A DNA stretch of 64,000 nt from Lunularia cruciata (lineage: Eukaryota > Streptophyta > Marchantiopsida > Lunulariales > Lunulariaceae). Positions 12,061 to 24,800 of this stretch are shown one piece after another. The stretch is from the NCBI GenBank assembly GCA_948567375.1, contig OX419758.1:39757473-39821472 (forward strand), written 5' to 3'. Made by a program: the position numbers and the translations under genes. A model generated the notes under the pieces. The model searched no databases. It saw only the letters and a list, made by a program, of their open reading frames with translations, and was not told where the DNA came from. Numbering within the stretch: the stretch's first letter is position 1; each line of letters opens with the position of its first letter.

Positions 12061-12730
12061 ACATCAAATGTGATATATAGGGAGATCCTAGAATAGCAAA
12101 CAATTGTTAGTGAGTATTCTATTTTCTAAGGTGAGGTTGAATACTTGACCAAATAGTTTGGATACTTTCAAATAGTTCTATATTACTGGAGTATGATGTT
12201 TACCTCAAATGACCTTTTGCTTACAATTTTACATCATGTTCTAGTTAGTCTTTGCATTGAAGTTACCTTTGGATCTGTGTAATGTCACTTGAAGCATGTA
12301 GCAAATCCCAAGAAAAAACAAAGTGCACAATTCTCTTTGAATGGATTACAATATCTATAATATTATATAACATACTGTCATGTAACATTTAGCTAGCAAA
12401 TTAAATCTATTAGTCTTGTATGTTTTATTATATTTTTTAAATGAATTTAATCTTATAGTTATTTATTTATATTATTTATATACTTTAGTTTGGTTAGCTT
12501 CGAGGAAGCCACATCTTAGCTCTGGCTGTTCCCGTCCAGGAAAGGAAATAAACAATAGGAAAAGGAAAGCGATCATGCTATACGCGTCCTATTCAACCAG
12601 TTCATTGACTTTTATATTCTCGAGATTGAGCCCTCATAGAATATCTCTCTCCAACTTTGAATGATGTTGTCAGTAATATGTTCTGAAGAGCGCCGACAAC
12701 ATAGCGGGTTTCACTAGACCAATTGCCAGT
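12061..12730. other. AT-rich spacer without a recognisable gene
   Basis: A very AT-rich stretch lies near 12395-12490. After about 12490 the composition becomes richer in GC. Nothing coding is recognised. Confidence 0.4.
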
Positions 12731-13080
12731 GAAGTCGAACAACAGGCTGCTTACGCGTGGCTCAGCAATCTAAGGAGTTCCGCTCTCAATCCAAATCATG
12801 TCCCAAACGAAGATTCCAATTCACTCATGCGCCGATTAGCTCTCATCCAACATCTTTAGTCCGTACTCGGAACTCAACAACCAATATTTTCATATTTTTC
12901 AGGAAAGTCGGACAACGAGCTGCTTACGCATCGCAAAAGCAGTCTACGGAGTTCCGCTCTCAATCAAAATCGTATACCAAACGAAGATTCGCGCTCACTA
13001 TGCAGCGAGTAACTTTCATCCACCATCTATAGTCCGTACTCAGAAATCAACGTCCGATGCTTTCAAGTTTCTCTTAAAAG
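12731..13080. repeat. Tandem duplication, unit about 173 bp
   Basis: Copy one (12731-12903) and copy two (12904 to about 13080) share GCTGCTTACGC, GGAGTTCCGCTCTCAATC, CCAAACGAAGATTC and AGTCCGTACTC in the same order and spacing, with roughly 20% difference. No protein is evident. The unit may come from a transcribed leader or a transposon end. Confidence 0.75.
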
Positions 13081-13988
13081 CAGCTGCAGCAGCAAAAGAT
13101 ATCGATTATACAAGGCAGTCAGTGTAGTTGCTTTCAGTTGAGAAGAAGTCGGAACCATCTAGAGTTTCTAAGCTGCAAGGAGCACGAGAGTCACTTGACT
13201 CGTTTTATAAACAAAACATTAGAACAAGAACGAAACCTGAACCTCCGGAGTAGTTATTGTGTTGCATGATGAGCTGCAGACTTTTACAGAGTAGTACAGT
13301 ACAGTAGTGGGGCCCTACGGATGAAGCATCGCAGAGTCTGGGACCTTGGAGATGGAAAGACTCTGTTGCTTGAATCTACACGGGGATATGCATCTCCATA
13401 TGTAATCAGATCCTCGGTTCCAGCGCTCTACCAGGTCGCAGATCTAGCAATACAATGGGTCCGGCTTCCGTGGATCCAAGATCCAATGATGTTCGCTGCA
13501 ATTCTACTGGATACTTTCCATCGTTAGGTGGTTTAGACCGCTCCCCACACCCTACACCCCCACCACCATGTGATCTTGTGCAGACAATCTGGGTGGATTC
13601 ACTGCCCTTCATCAACATTCTTTACAATAGGGCAGTTGGGAGCCAACTCGCTCAAGAATCTGAGTGAATCCAGTCTTCCAGTGAATATGAGCTATAATAA
13701 CCTGGTTCGAAGTCGGACAATGTGGGGTACAATTGGCAGGTCTGTACCTCGGTGATCTGGCTGTGTTGCAGACATGTAAAAAGTGAGAGCTGACATGTAA
13801 CGTCGTCATTTCTGTGGCATACATGTGCTGACGTGAACGACATTCTGTACACGTATGCATAGTCAACAGGGACGAAAAGTGAGGAGGGGAAGATTCTTCC
13901 ATATCATTCAGTACTGTAGCTAAAATATCATCATCATGTCGGACATTTGATGGTGAGTATGCTTCTTCCCACGGCGCTTCTCCATCAT
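13081..13988. other. GC-richer sequence, no gene recognised
   Basis: Overlapping frames of 60-96 codons are open on both strands (for example 13321-13527 plus and 13612-13902 minus), which suggests composition and not selection. I recognise no domain. Confidence 0.4.
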
Positions 13989-14172
13989 CGCGGTCCCCGA
14001 AAGTGGAGAATGGAAAAGAACGCCAAAATCGGACTCACATAGGAAACCAAGAATGAACGAAGACAATAACAAGAAGGCACCGCGGTCCCCTAAAGTGGAG
14101 AATGGACAAGAACGCCAAAATCGGACTCACATAGGAAACCAAGAATGAACGAAGACAATAGCAAGAAGGAAC
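13989..14172. repeat. Tandem duplication, unit 92 bp
   Basis: Copies 13989-14080 and 14081-14172 both begin CGCGGTCCCC and differ at only about four positions, so the duplication is recent compared with the other repeats here. It abuts the cluster of the hairpin repeat family that starts at about 14.2 kb. Confidence 0.9.
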
Positions 14173-14204
14173 GAAGGTTTCCTTAAGCTAAACAAGGAAA
14201 CAAT

Positions 14205-14745
14205 CTTTTTAGGATGTAACATGGTGCTAAGATCAATAGCATTGGAATAGAAGAAAAAAGCGACCATGTAGAACACATGAAAGATGGGAAGACTCCATCA
14301 AGCCGGACAAGGGAGAGACAAGAGATAGCATTGGAATTGGAATGAGAATTATGTTATACTTAGAATTATGGAATTATGTTATTATACTTAGAATGTCAAA
14401 CCGGGTAAGTAAAACAGTACATGTTGGAAAAGAAAAGGCGAGAAAAGGCGACCCTGTAGGAAAAACGAAGGATGGGAAGACCCCATCAAGCCTTACAAGG
14501 GAGAGACAAAAAAAGGTAACATGGGGCTAAGCCCCATAAAGTCCATAAAGAGCTATACATACTTATTGTCTAAAAGAAAGAAGAAAGCCAACCACCTAGA
14601 ACACAAGAAGGATGGGAAGACTCCACCATCAAGCTGTGCGAGGGAGAGACGAAAGAAGAATGATGGGAAGACCCCACCATCAAACCGTATAAGGAGAAAC
14701 AGAAGATGTAGAATGGGGCTAGCCCCAATATTGTCTAAAATAAGT
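14205..14745 (+). repeat. Cluster of the dispersed short repeat (hairpin family), 3-4 units
   Basis: Units or part-units at about 14205-14240, 14258-14325, 14448-14552 and 14586-14745 share the order GCGACC-TGTAGAA, GATGGGAAGACYCCATCAAG, ACAAGGGAGAGACAAA and GTAACATGGGGCTAAGC. Two hairpins are built in: GATGGG(AAGAC)CCCATC, and ATGGGGCT(A)AGCCCCAT with perfect 8-bp arms. The last unit holds a partial internal duplication of the first hairpin. The family recurs at 4.7, 45.0 and 51.0 kb. The class is unknown (a SINE, MITE or Helitron-end derivative are all possible). Confidence 0.75.
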
Positions 14746-17640
14746 TACAAAATAGGAATGTAAAATTGGTACTTTTGTCTAGTCTGATAAATTCGTGTGC
14801 AATCCCTTACATATTGGAAAGTTTGGTGCTGCTCCGCTCTGCAAGATAAGAATTATTCTTTCAAAATTGCATAGTTGTGGAATCTTGTAAGGTCGAAATT
14901 TTTTGAGTTTTTCGTTTTTCTTTTTTTGGATAATTGAGGAGGGAGATTTTCGTGTTCTTGAGAATAATTCTTTTCTTTGGTCATTCAAACGGGTTTTACG
15001 AATTTCACTTTGTATATGGGCAAGAAATGAGAAGTCAGAAAAGCAAAGTGTCAAAAGATCGACAAACAGTCAGTTCGGCAGAAGATGAGAACAAAGTGCA
15101 TTTGCAGAAGGATTGGCAACCGCATAAAGAATTGCCACCGAGGGCTTTACTGTTGACATCTAACAAAGAGTTCTTACGTGAGGACGTTGACCTGTCAACA
15201 ATTGAAGACAAATAGGGTGAAGGCACTAATCTATAAATTTGTTCTTTTCCCTTACGAATTGCGAATTGTCAGTTAATTGATTAATCTCGTGAAAAATAAA
15301 TCTTTCAAGGAATCACAAAGCAAAGTTAGTGAGAATAGTTTTTATATTTTGGGTGGGTAACTCGCGAGAGGAGAGTGGCAAGATGATCAATTGGGAAATA
15401 CAGTTCAAAAGAGTGGGGGCCTTGGCTTATAACTAATAAGTGGATAATGGAAGGAAGGAAATGGTTACTACAAAGGAAAGGTTCTTCTTCTCCTTTAGTT
15501 TTCTAGAAATAGATATAAGTCAGCCATTAGAACTTTTTCACCATCTACCTACAAGATAATCCAACTTGAATGGATATGTAAGTACTTTAATGCAAAGACA
15601 TCTAACCTTACAACTTTTTAATGTTGCAATTCCAAATTGATATGGATTAAAATAGTTGGTGAAAGTTAAAACAATACTAAAGGACAATGGTATGGTTGAT
15701 AAATGTAGTCAACCTAATGCTCTTGTATCAACTCCATTACAATAAAGCAACTAACATTTAGCAATTGACTAATTGATAAAAAAATGTTTTCTTGGAACTA
15801 TACACATCTAAAACAACTCAATAAAACCACTAAAAAAGTATCATATGCTTACAAGCAATCTATAAGATCCTCATAAACCATTCCTAACAAATTCAATTAA
15901 AGATGCATAAGGCTATATATATAAACATGATCCATCAAGTTATAATAGCTCCTCGTGCTAATACTCTAGTCTTTTCTTGGTGGAAGATACACGAGGTATA
16001 AGAATAGTATAAAAAGTAAGAGGTATAAGATGGTATTATCGGTAAAACTAGCCATAGATAAAAAGATGTAAGGCTTATGTTGCTCTACCTTATTCTCCAA
16101 GTTAACCCAGAATCTTAAACCATTTTTAACCAAGAAAAATCTGTAATACATTAGGATTGAAACTATCTCCTAAAATGTGTAGCCCGATTAGACTCCAATA
16201 AGGTAATACAACTCTCAACCCAAAATCTACAAACTTTATTTAATACTCTTTCTACACCATCCTCCTTATTCATCCAATTAAGAACCATATTAACTCATTT
16301 AAGGGAGCATGTGTAAATTGATAGAGTAGTAAGTAAAGGAAAGAAGCTTGTCTAGTCCTATCACATAGTACAAGAGGAATTTTATGAATAACTAGTCTCA
16401 AATAACACCAAAATACAATCCATCTAGAATACTAACCATCCTCGCAACTCAAATGGTTTATTTATCAACAAAAGATCAACATTAGAAGTATAATCCCATA
16501 AATTAATGACATTGCACAAATCACATGGCATTCAAAGAAGTGGCACAATTATAATCTTTATGCAACTTTCCTTTGTTTAATTTACCCCTTATAAATAAAA
16601 GTAAAGAATATATAATACACCAAGCTTTGTGAGTTTTTTAATATAGTCTTTACCATTACAAAATAAAGAATCCATAATACACCACACATCACGAACCTTG
16701 TGCTACTTTAGATAACACTATATATAAAATGAAGCCATAAATAGCACAAAATACCAATAGTAAAACATGATTCTTCATCTTATATCTTACTATTTATACA
16801 AAATCACACTTCACCCATATAGAAAAATTTTAAATTTTTAGATCATATAAAACATAAAAACTCATCACTTCTATTTCATAATATCCAAACTAGATTCAAT
16901 TAAAAAGTGTATGAAAAAAAAATTGATAAAATTAAGATTTATCACTCTCATTTTAATTTAATTACTCATATTTTCTTCTTCTTTCAATTTAGAAATAATA
17001 AACACCAAATTAGCAAACAAAGATAATCATCTCTATTTTAATGTAGAATTGAAAACTAAAATATTCATTTGATGTCTTACTCTCTGTTGTTTGCCACTTC
17101 CCTGATCTTTTCTATATCTTGGTCTCATATACCTGGGGGTTTCCAAATCTTAAATTATAGGATCTCTATCATAATGGGAAATTTCTATAAAATTTTACAA
17201 GATCCCTAAAAAGAGTTGTTGAATAAAGTAACATTACGTTAAACTTGGTTTACAAGATGTCGGGCTGTTTCATTTTTTGTGGAACCTGGATTAAAGGATC
17301 TTTCAAGAGGTAATATGCAAGTATTTCAAAGAATTAACATTGAGTAGAAGTGCTTCATGTCACCAGCCCAAGTAAGCACAATGCTATAATAGTCCACATC
17401 TTGCCACGTGTTGCAAGCCCATTGATTTTGAATTTGAAATTGAACATTTAAATACTTCCACTAAGGTGAGTTTCTAGGTGGTGAGTTTGTGATTTTGAAG
17501 AGGTGGAAAAGGGAGATTTGAATCAAAGGGTGCCATATTTTCAAAACCAAAAACCATGCATTAGCATGTTTGCTACCATTATTATGATAAGTGTTTGAAA
17601 ATTAGTGAAAGAATGTCAACCTCACAAAGCAAACCTCTCT
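14746..17640. other. AT-rich sequence without a recognised gene
   Basis: The only open stretch of note is 14934-15215 on the plus strand (93 codons, lysine- and glutamate-rich in its second half). It has no recognised domain and I do not call it a gene. From 15.3 kb the sequence is strongly AT-rich with short frames only. Confidence 0.4.
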
Positions 17641-17649
17641 CTAAGAGTG

Positions 17650-18250
17650 CATAGACATGAAGAAATTTATTGAGACAATACGCCTTGAACTTGAAGGAAT
17701 TCATTGATGTTCCAAACTTCAAGAAATTACTAGTGCATGTCTTGAAAATTTTAGATTTGAGTTTAGTGAACATGGAAGACTTAAAGGCAAAGAATACATA
17801 TCCTCCCATTCCACTCTCCCTCTCTCATTTGCCTCCTATTTTGACACGTTCATTGAGTAGTCCCAATTTAGTATCTACTTTGGCAATTTCCTCAACAATA
17901 GCAATAGATAGTATTGGATTCCAAGATCTTTTGAAAATAGGGTTGAACAAAGCCGCCTCCGCTCCTTCTTCATTTGTGAGCAAAGCAAAATGCAATGAAG
18001 ATACGTTCACCATGGTCCCTTATCATTACTTGCAGATCATTGAATATTTGGAGGATCCCAAGCATTTTAAGTAGAACTATGGAGGCACTTGCAACATGCT
18101 CATCCAAAGTGTACTGCATTCAAAAAAATTGCAACATTTCTCATGAGATATGGTGAAGTGTTTCTAGTGTCCATGAATGGACATATATTGCAAAAGAAGT
18201 TTGGCCATTATATGAAATCTTATAAATAGGCTAGGGATTAGAAAGATAAA
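17650..18250 (+). pseudogene. First part of a decayed repeated coding sequence, split by a chromovirus
   Basis: The frame 17670-18074 gives MEDLKAKNTYPP, LSSPNLVS and MVPYHYLQIIEYLEDPKHF. These match, in order, MEDFQLNASSPP, FFSPNL and MALYHYVQMLDYLEDLEHF in the plus-strand relic at 37.1-37.5 kb. The DNA similarity continues past the end of the frame to 18250 (for example ATGAAATC-TA-AA-GGCT, compared with the relic near 37590). At 18251 the chromovirus begins. The continuation lies at 24024-24800. The function is unknown. It could be the accessory ORF of a DNA transposon or a dead host gene family. Confidence 0.6.
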
Positions 18251-18645
18251 TGTAAAAGTCCAAGGAGAGAAATAGGAGAATAGAAGACTAGAATGGAAGA
18301 TCACGTTGGGGACTTTCAAATGAGAGAAACTAAGAATGCCTAGCATGAGCTTGAGCTTTGGGATTTATATGAAACATACAACCATCTTAGGAAGCTTCCT
18401 ACTAGAAGCCGCCTTCTTGGTGTGCAAGCTTAGCTAGCTAGGAAGCTTCTAAAGAAGATTCTTCTCAAGAGCCACTTACTTGGCATGCAAGCTAAATTAG
18501 CCAAGAAACTTCCTCCTAGAAGCTACCTAATTTTCATACACGTTACTTTATACTTGGAGGTACCAAGAAGTTTCTTAGATGCTTCTAGAACATTTTTAGA
18601 TTGTTTGGCTTACTTTTTAGCCTCTATTAACTCCATATTGTTACA
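18251..18645 (-). repeat. 3' LTR of copy A
   Basis: A 395-bp repeat, TGTAAAAG to GTTACA on the plus strand. It is similar along its length to 23615-24023. Both contain several AAGCTTC-rich inverted motifs also seen in the LTRs of copy B. Confidence 0.9.
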
Positions 18646-21600
18646 TATTCTCACACCGCTAGTTGCCGACATCCTCATTGCCATGGAATCTTCAAACTCT
18701 TGAATGGCTATTTGTGCATTATGGAGATGAGAAAGAGACTCTCATATGGCATCATGAAGGAGGAGATACCCTTTCCAAAGGAATTTTTACTCAATGTGTC
18801 ATTGGTGGCCACATTGAATGTTGTGACATGCAAGGATATTATCAACTTCATACTCCTCATGATTGTTGATAGGGATAGGATGATTTAATACCATTAGCTA
18901 GACAAATTATCTAGATGTGGAAATTAGCTTGGTATTACCTTTAGGGATATTATACACAATGGTATAAGTAGATCAGATAGAGGTTTCACCAAAAGAGGAC
19001 TTCTACTAATAGCGTAGAGGTCAAAAACACACCAAAAACTTTAGAGCCAATTTTGGAGGCCAAAACTAATTCATTATGCCTTGAAAATAGAGTATTCCCT
19101 TTAGAAACAAATGGCTTGAATTCTCCCTCCTTCACTCTGTCTTGTTGAGATCTTCCCAATGATACCACTTCCATACTATTCTAAGTTTTCTACAAGAAGA
19201 TTCCCAAAATATTCTCTATAGTTAAACCTATTTGACCAACTAGATGGGACCCATGCTGACATGTAACCAACCCATGGATCCAATCTAAGGGTGTATGTAG
19301 CTTGGAAACATATAACCTATCCATATATCTAATCTAAGGATGTAGCTTCCTTGGAAAGGATCTTCTACACTAAATAATAAAGTCAAAGTGCTCTTTTGGA
19401 GCATTGTAGTATTGAGGAGTTAAACCTTGTATTTCAGTTGGGGTTTCTCATGTCCTCAGAATATCATAGAGGAGGAGGGGGTTACACACAATTTGAAAAG
19501 GGAGATGGATTAGAAACAAAGGGTTTCAACTTTAAAATATGAAAGGCAAGGTGGATGTGCATATGACTAGGTAAGGCAAGTTGATAAGCAATAAGGGAAA
19601 TGATTTGGGTACCATCAAATGGACCTTTCTAATTAGGATCAAGTTTAAAAACTAAGGTATCAAGTGGGAGGGGTAGGTTACTAGAAGAAAGAATGACCTT
19701 AACACCTAGTTGAAAGGTGAGATCATGACAATGTTGATCAATGAATTGTTTTTGCCAATTTTGAGCAACAAGGAGATGAGATTTGGCTTGTTGTAGGGAT
19801 TTAAATATTGTGGACAAAAAAGTAGAATTATGAAGAATTTAAGGTGGTGGGGAAGCAAGAAGTGAATTTGGAACAAGTGGGTATTGGCTAAAATTATGGA
19901 AGAAGGGAGAGAATCCGGTGCTTGCCTACTTGGAAGTATTTTAGGCAAACTCAGTAATCGTAAGTCAAGCATCCCAATTGGTATGGTGAACGTTGACAAA
20001 GGCACAAAGCTTATCCTTCAAGGTGCAATTTTCATGTTCAGTTTGCCCATCAATTTGAGGATGATAAGATGTAGATAAAGCAAGCTCGGTGCCAAATAAC
20101 TTGAAGAGTACTTGCCAAAATTGACCAATGAATTGAAGATCATGATTGGAGATGAGAACCCTTGGCATCCTATGGTGCTTGAAGATATTGTCAAAGTCAA
20201 TATAGCCTAGCATTGGGGCATCGAGAATATCTATAATGGTGTTAAATGAATCTACCTGCTAAGTTTATTGATGAACACCATGACGGCAATATGATCTGGA
20301 TCCATTTTGGGTAAGGATATGATGAGGTCAAGACTAACATGTTCCTTGAGAATGGGAATAAGAAGTGGTTGAAGAAGTCTACTTGGTTTTTGGTTGTTAA
20401 CTTTGTTGCATCGACAACTCTCACAAGATTGAACAAACTCTCAAACTTTTTGTGCCATGTTTGGCTACCACTACTAACATTGGAGTTACTTAGGGTTTAT
20501 CTATACACAAATGTTGTGGGCTTCTTAAAGCCACATAATTCAGAGTTCACCCAAAGTTGGAACATATATCCAATTCTCATAAAATAAAAGGCTCTTTTTC
20601 CTTGAGGGAAAAAGTGATGTACTCCAAGACTACTACAAGATATGCACTACAAGACAACTTTACACCAATTGAAAGAAGTGGTCTTATTGTAAATCAATCT
20701 TGAATGCCATGTGTACCTTTGTGTTGGTTGACATCATGGTGATTTTTGTTACCATGGGAGATTTGGGAAGAAGCTTCAATTGAGGATGTAATCATAAGAC
20801 ATCATGAATAATATGAAACCTACCAGGTTTGTACTCAAGCTTGATGTCAAACAACTATAGTTGTTCCTTCCACCAATGGTGTCTACTCTTCATGTGCTCC
20901 AAATGTAAGGTTTATAACGAAGGTTTGTGATTGGTTTGCATGATCACTTGTTTCCCAAAGAGATAATGCTTCCATATCTTTGTGGCATATGCTACTGCTA
21001 ATTGTTCTTGATCCCAAAAAAATTAATTCCTTCTTGTGGTGTTTAGTTGGTGAGAAACAAAGACACTGGGATGTAACCCATTTGGAAATTCCTTCTACAA
21101 CACAACTCCGATGGCAAAGTTAAAAGTATCAAAATCAACCCACACAAGGTAGTTGAGGATCATATGGTTAGAGGATGGGTTGTGAAGACACCATATGCTT
21201 CAATTTCTTGAATGCTAATTTGTGCTTGGTTGTCCAATAAAAGTTTGAGGTATTTCCCAAGAGATCAATCAATAGTGCACGCCACATGAGCATAATAATG
21301 GATGAACCATTGGTAAAAACTCAACAATCCATTAAATGCTCACACTTTTGTAGCATCCTTTAAAGTAGGGCAATTGTTAGTGGCCTTGATTTTCTTCTCT
21401 TCCATCTTGATCCCTTCTAATGAGACTTTATGACCCAAGAAGGTACCCTTCCTTCCATCAAAAGATACTCTTTGACTTCGTGCAATAAAACTTCCATTGG
21501 TGTAGTCATCTTAGGACTTCTTGTCCAAGATTCTTGTGTTTTTCCTTTGTCTTGTTGTAGATTAAAATATCATCCAAGAACACCACTGAGTACCAATCCA

Positions 21601-23602
21601 ATAGCTCATCCAATGCTTGATAAATTTGCCATAGCATTAGTGAGCCTAAAAGGTAAGACTCTCCATTCAAAATGCCCATACCTTGTGCAAAATGTAGCCT
21701 TTTGCATATCTTCCATATCAATGTGAATTTGCCAATAGCCACTTAAAGATCCAACTTAGAGAAGTATTGTGCTCCACTCAATTGATTTAGCAAGTCATTA
21801 GTTTTAAGCAAGGGATACACATTCTTCATGGTTTATTTATTAAGGCCACGGTTGTCAATACAAATTCAAAGTCCTTCATCCTTCTTTGGTACAAAAAGTA
21901 CTGGTGCTCCCCATGGAGATGTACTATGTCATATGAATTTTTTCTCCAACAACTTGGTCAAAGTTATTTGAAGCTCTTCTAAATCCTTTGTTGAGAGCCT
22001 ATAGATTGGTCTACTTGTGAGAATAATTCTTGGCAATAACTCAATTTTGAAAGGTATACCTCAATTAGAGTGTAACTTCTTTGGCAGATCATCCAGAAAC
22101 ACATTTACAAACTCTTAAATTATCTTATCAACCATTTTTTGATGAGACTTCTAGCCTCCATCAACTTCTTCCCATGCAATAGGCTTGATCTAGACCACAA
22201 AAACAAGAATATCTTTTCTTAAGGCTTGCTTTATGGCTACCATTGCTATCATCAATCTACTTCCAAATACTGACTGGATAGGAATACATAATTCCTTTGC
22301 TAATTGCATGGACATGCAATTCTTTGAACATCTAAAATCAACCAACATCTTACAACCATAATAAGATATCATTCATTGTAAATGAAGTAAACATGCATAA
22401 GTTGAGCCTTAAATCCCATTGGAACTAATTAGGTTCCCAATAGGTGGCTTAATATCTCCTATTGGGATTTTTTTACTTGATCATTGCATTCCACTAACTC
22501 CATTTGGGCAATTTGTTGAAGTTATCCATTCTTGAGTGGACATTCAATAATGTGATGTTCAATTTGGTGATAATAAAAGCAGCCACCATTTTATTTGAGT
22601 CTCTCTTTGTTTATAATGCCAAGTGGTCTTCATTGGACGACATCAATTTCCATTAGTGTTGGGTTCTCCACCCATGTGTCGTGTGTGGTAAGTTCTCTGA
22701 AGATCAAGGTCAAGGTCAAGACCAAGTTGTAGCAACCAAGGAATCAAAGCACTCAACCAATTGCATGGCTTCCTCCAAGTGTTTGAGCTCCCACATGGTC
22801 ACTTCTAATTTGGTGTGTGACTTCAAGCTCTTCACAAAATGATCTAGAATCTCACCTTCTTATATCTCTAGAATTTCATTATGGTGTTCTGGAATTGAGA
22901 GATATAGCTCCTCATAAAACCAATTTGCTTCAATTTTGCCAATATATCTTGTGTATCTCATGTAGCATTCATAACTTGGAATCTCCCTAGTTATTGTACT
23001 CATGAATTCTTTCCATGTCAAGATTGCTATAAAAAATTGCTATTGAGCTTGCTCCACTCAAAATATCAACCATAGCTTTCCCATTCCATCCAATTGACTT
23101 GAGGCCAAGAGAGTGTTTCTCTGTTCATCTTGAAGATTTGTAATTTCAAAATAACATTCCCAATCAAACATAAAATTCTCCACTACACTTGGGAGATTCT
23201 TGCCTTCAAACACCTTGTGCTTTGGAAATTGAATTTGCTTTTCTCCTTCTCAAAATAGTGCTCACTACACGCTCTTGTTGTTGATGATCTCTCTCTTCCA
23301 ATAATCAAGTAGGGTGCTCGATTTGTTGTAGCATAACAATAACTTTGGACATTACTCTCATGGTTACTACTCTATCAAACTACCTACAATTATTTAAGTT
23401 AACTCATCCACCATTCTTTCTAAGTTACAACAAGAAGTATCAATGGTTCATCAATCAAGGTGATCGTATGAAATTTTTTTAATCCAAAGTGTTAAATGAT
23501 GAACTACATGAAATGATGGTTAGGTAGTACATGCACCCCAAAATCCTAATGGTTTGGAGGAAATGGATTTGGTGGTCCATAAATTCCATCCATAATAACC
23601 TC

Positions 23603-23614
23603 ACTCTAATACCA
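23603..23614 (-). promoter_or_regulatory. Primer-binding site of copy A
   Basis: The plus strand reads ACTCTAATACCAA next to the LTR. On the minus strand this is a TGGTATTAGAG-type variant of the initiator-methionine tRNA site. Confidence 0.75.
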
Positions 23615-24023
23615 ATGTAAAAGACCAAGGAGAGAAATAAGAGAATGGAAAATTGGAATGGAAGAACACATTGGGACTCTCAAATAAGGGAAACTTCAAA
23701 TGCCTAGCATGATCTTAGGCTTTGGTATTTATACAAAATATACAAAGCCCTTGGGAAGTTCCCAAGGAAGCTTCTTACTAGATGTCGCCTTCTTGGCAAG
23801 CAAACTAAGCCAATAGGAGCCACCTACTTGGCATGCAAGCTAAGCTAGCTTGAAAGCTTCCTCCTAGAAGCTACCTACTTGGTATACACATTACTTGATG
23901 CTTGGAAGATACCAAGAAGTTTCCTAGATGCTTTTAGAATATTCTTAGATTGCTTGGCTAATTTGGTCTGTTTGTTAACTCGTTAGACTCTACTAACTCC
24001 TCTCCTAATTCCATATTGTTACA
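23615..24023 (-). repeat. 5' LTR of copy A
   Basis: A 409-bp repeat, TGTAAAAG to GTTACA on the plus strand. Read on the minus strand it has a TATAAATA box in the stretch shared with the LTRs of copy B, confirming that A and B are one family. Confidence 0.9.
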
Positions 24024-24800
24024 ATAAATACAAATGTGAATGTCTTATTCAGAAGGAGACAAAGCAAGGATTGACTACATAAGAGCAAAATCTAAATTTT
24101 CTCTGTCCTCACTTCAATAGAATGGGAGTAGAGCAAACATTCTGCTTCCTTTGCTTATAAACATGTAGATTGTTCCAAAGCTCACAATATCCTATTAAGT
24201 CTTTCCCATTCAATATCATTCATAATTTCCTAACATGCAAGAAGAAGATAAGGAGGAGTTTATTTGTGGTTTGGAGGAATTTGAGGAGAATATTCCTACT
24301 ACTACAAGAGCCAATGAGGAAATTCCAAGAGCAAAGATGAACTTCCAACAAGTGTATGAGACAAAGGAGAGAAGGAGAGGAAGGATGAATCATGCAATAT
24401 GTGGAAATCATCTAAAGGGAATCCTAAAATTATCCCTACATTTTACTCTTTTACTCAAGACATGGTGACCTATACTAAATTGAGGAGCAATTCTCCATAA
24501 CTAGGGAGAGGTGTAAACTTGTAGAGATCAATGCTCATAAGATTACCAAGATAGAGAAATTAAGAGTTAAAATGGAAGCAAAGAAAAGAATTAAAATATA
24601 AAAGTTGAAATATCAATAGAGGAATGCAAAATCAAGTTGTTATTGTTCTACAAACCTAGAATTATTTAAGTAGGAGAAAACTCATAATGAAATCAAGAGT
24701 ATTATGACATTGCTATCAAAAATTGATGCTCATTTGGATTATAGATCCAATACCTATCTTGTCTTTGTAGTTCTAGTGCAAGTAACAATGATTCCCTTTT
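24024..24800 (+). pseudogene. Second part of the decayed coding sequence split by copy A
   Basis: This stretch continues the relic that ends at 18250. Near 24545-24590 it encodes TKIEKLRVKMEAKKRIKI, and near 24690-24730 EIKSIMTLLSKIDAH. These match AKLEKLRSLAEAKKIEVK and EIKSIITTLSHIEVE at 38.4-38.6 kb. The frame 24235-24468 is rich in glutamate and lysine. Stops and frame changes separate the matching pieces, so the sequence is dead. The C-terminal part would form a charged coiled coil. Confidence 0.55.

Larger units (their letters stand above)
18251..24023 (-). mobile_element. Ty3 LTR retrotransposon (chromovirus type), copy A, fossil
   Basis: The element is bounded by two LTRs and a perfect 5-bp target duplication ATAAA (18246-18250 and 24024-24028). 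In minus-strand order it has a primer site next to the right LTR, a gag region, a protease region (about 22.0-22.4 kb), reverse transcriptase (about 21.4-22.0 kb, with VVFLDDILIYNKT), RNase H, integrase (about 19.9-20.7 kb, with a GTELALSTSYHPQIDGQTE-like stretch), and a C-terminal tail matching the chromodomain region of copy B. That order, with reverse transcriptase before integrase, is the Ty3 order. It is broken by many interruptions, probably well over ten. The LTRs differ by roughly 15-20% by eye over their first 130 bases, so it is older than copy B. It was inserted into an older coding relic. Confidence 0.9.

Noticed and set aside
13695-13735. tRNA-like GGTTCGAAGTC motif
   Set aside because: No matching A box or cloverleaf arms around it.
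15900-16560. A third Harbinger transposase on the left of the split coding relic
   Set aside because: I checked the expected position by analogy with 35-37 kb but found no recognisable transposase block.
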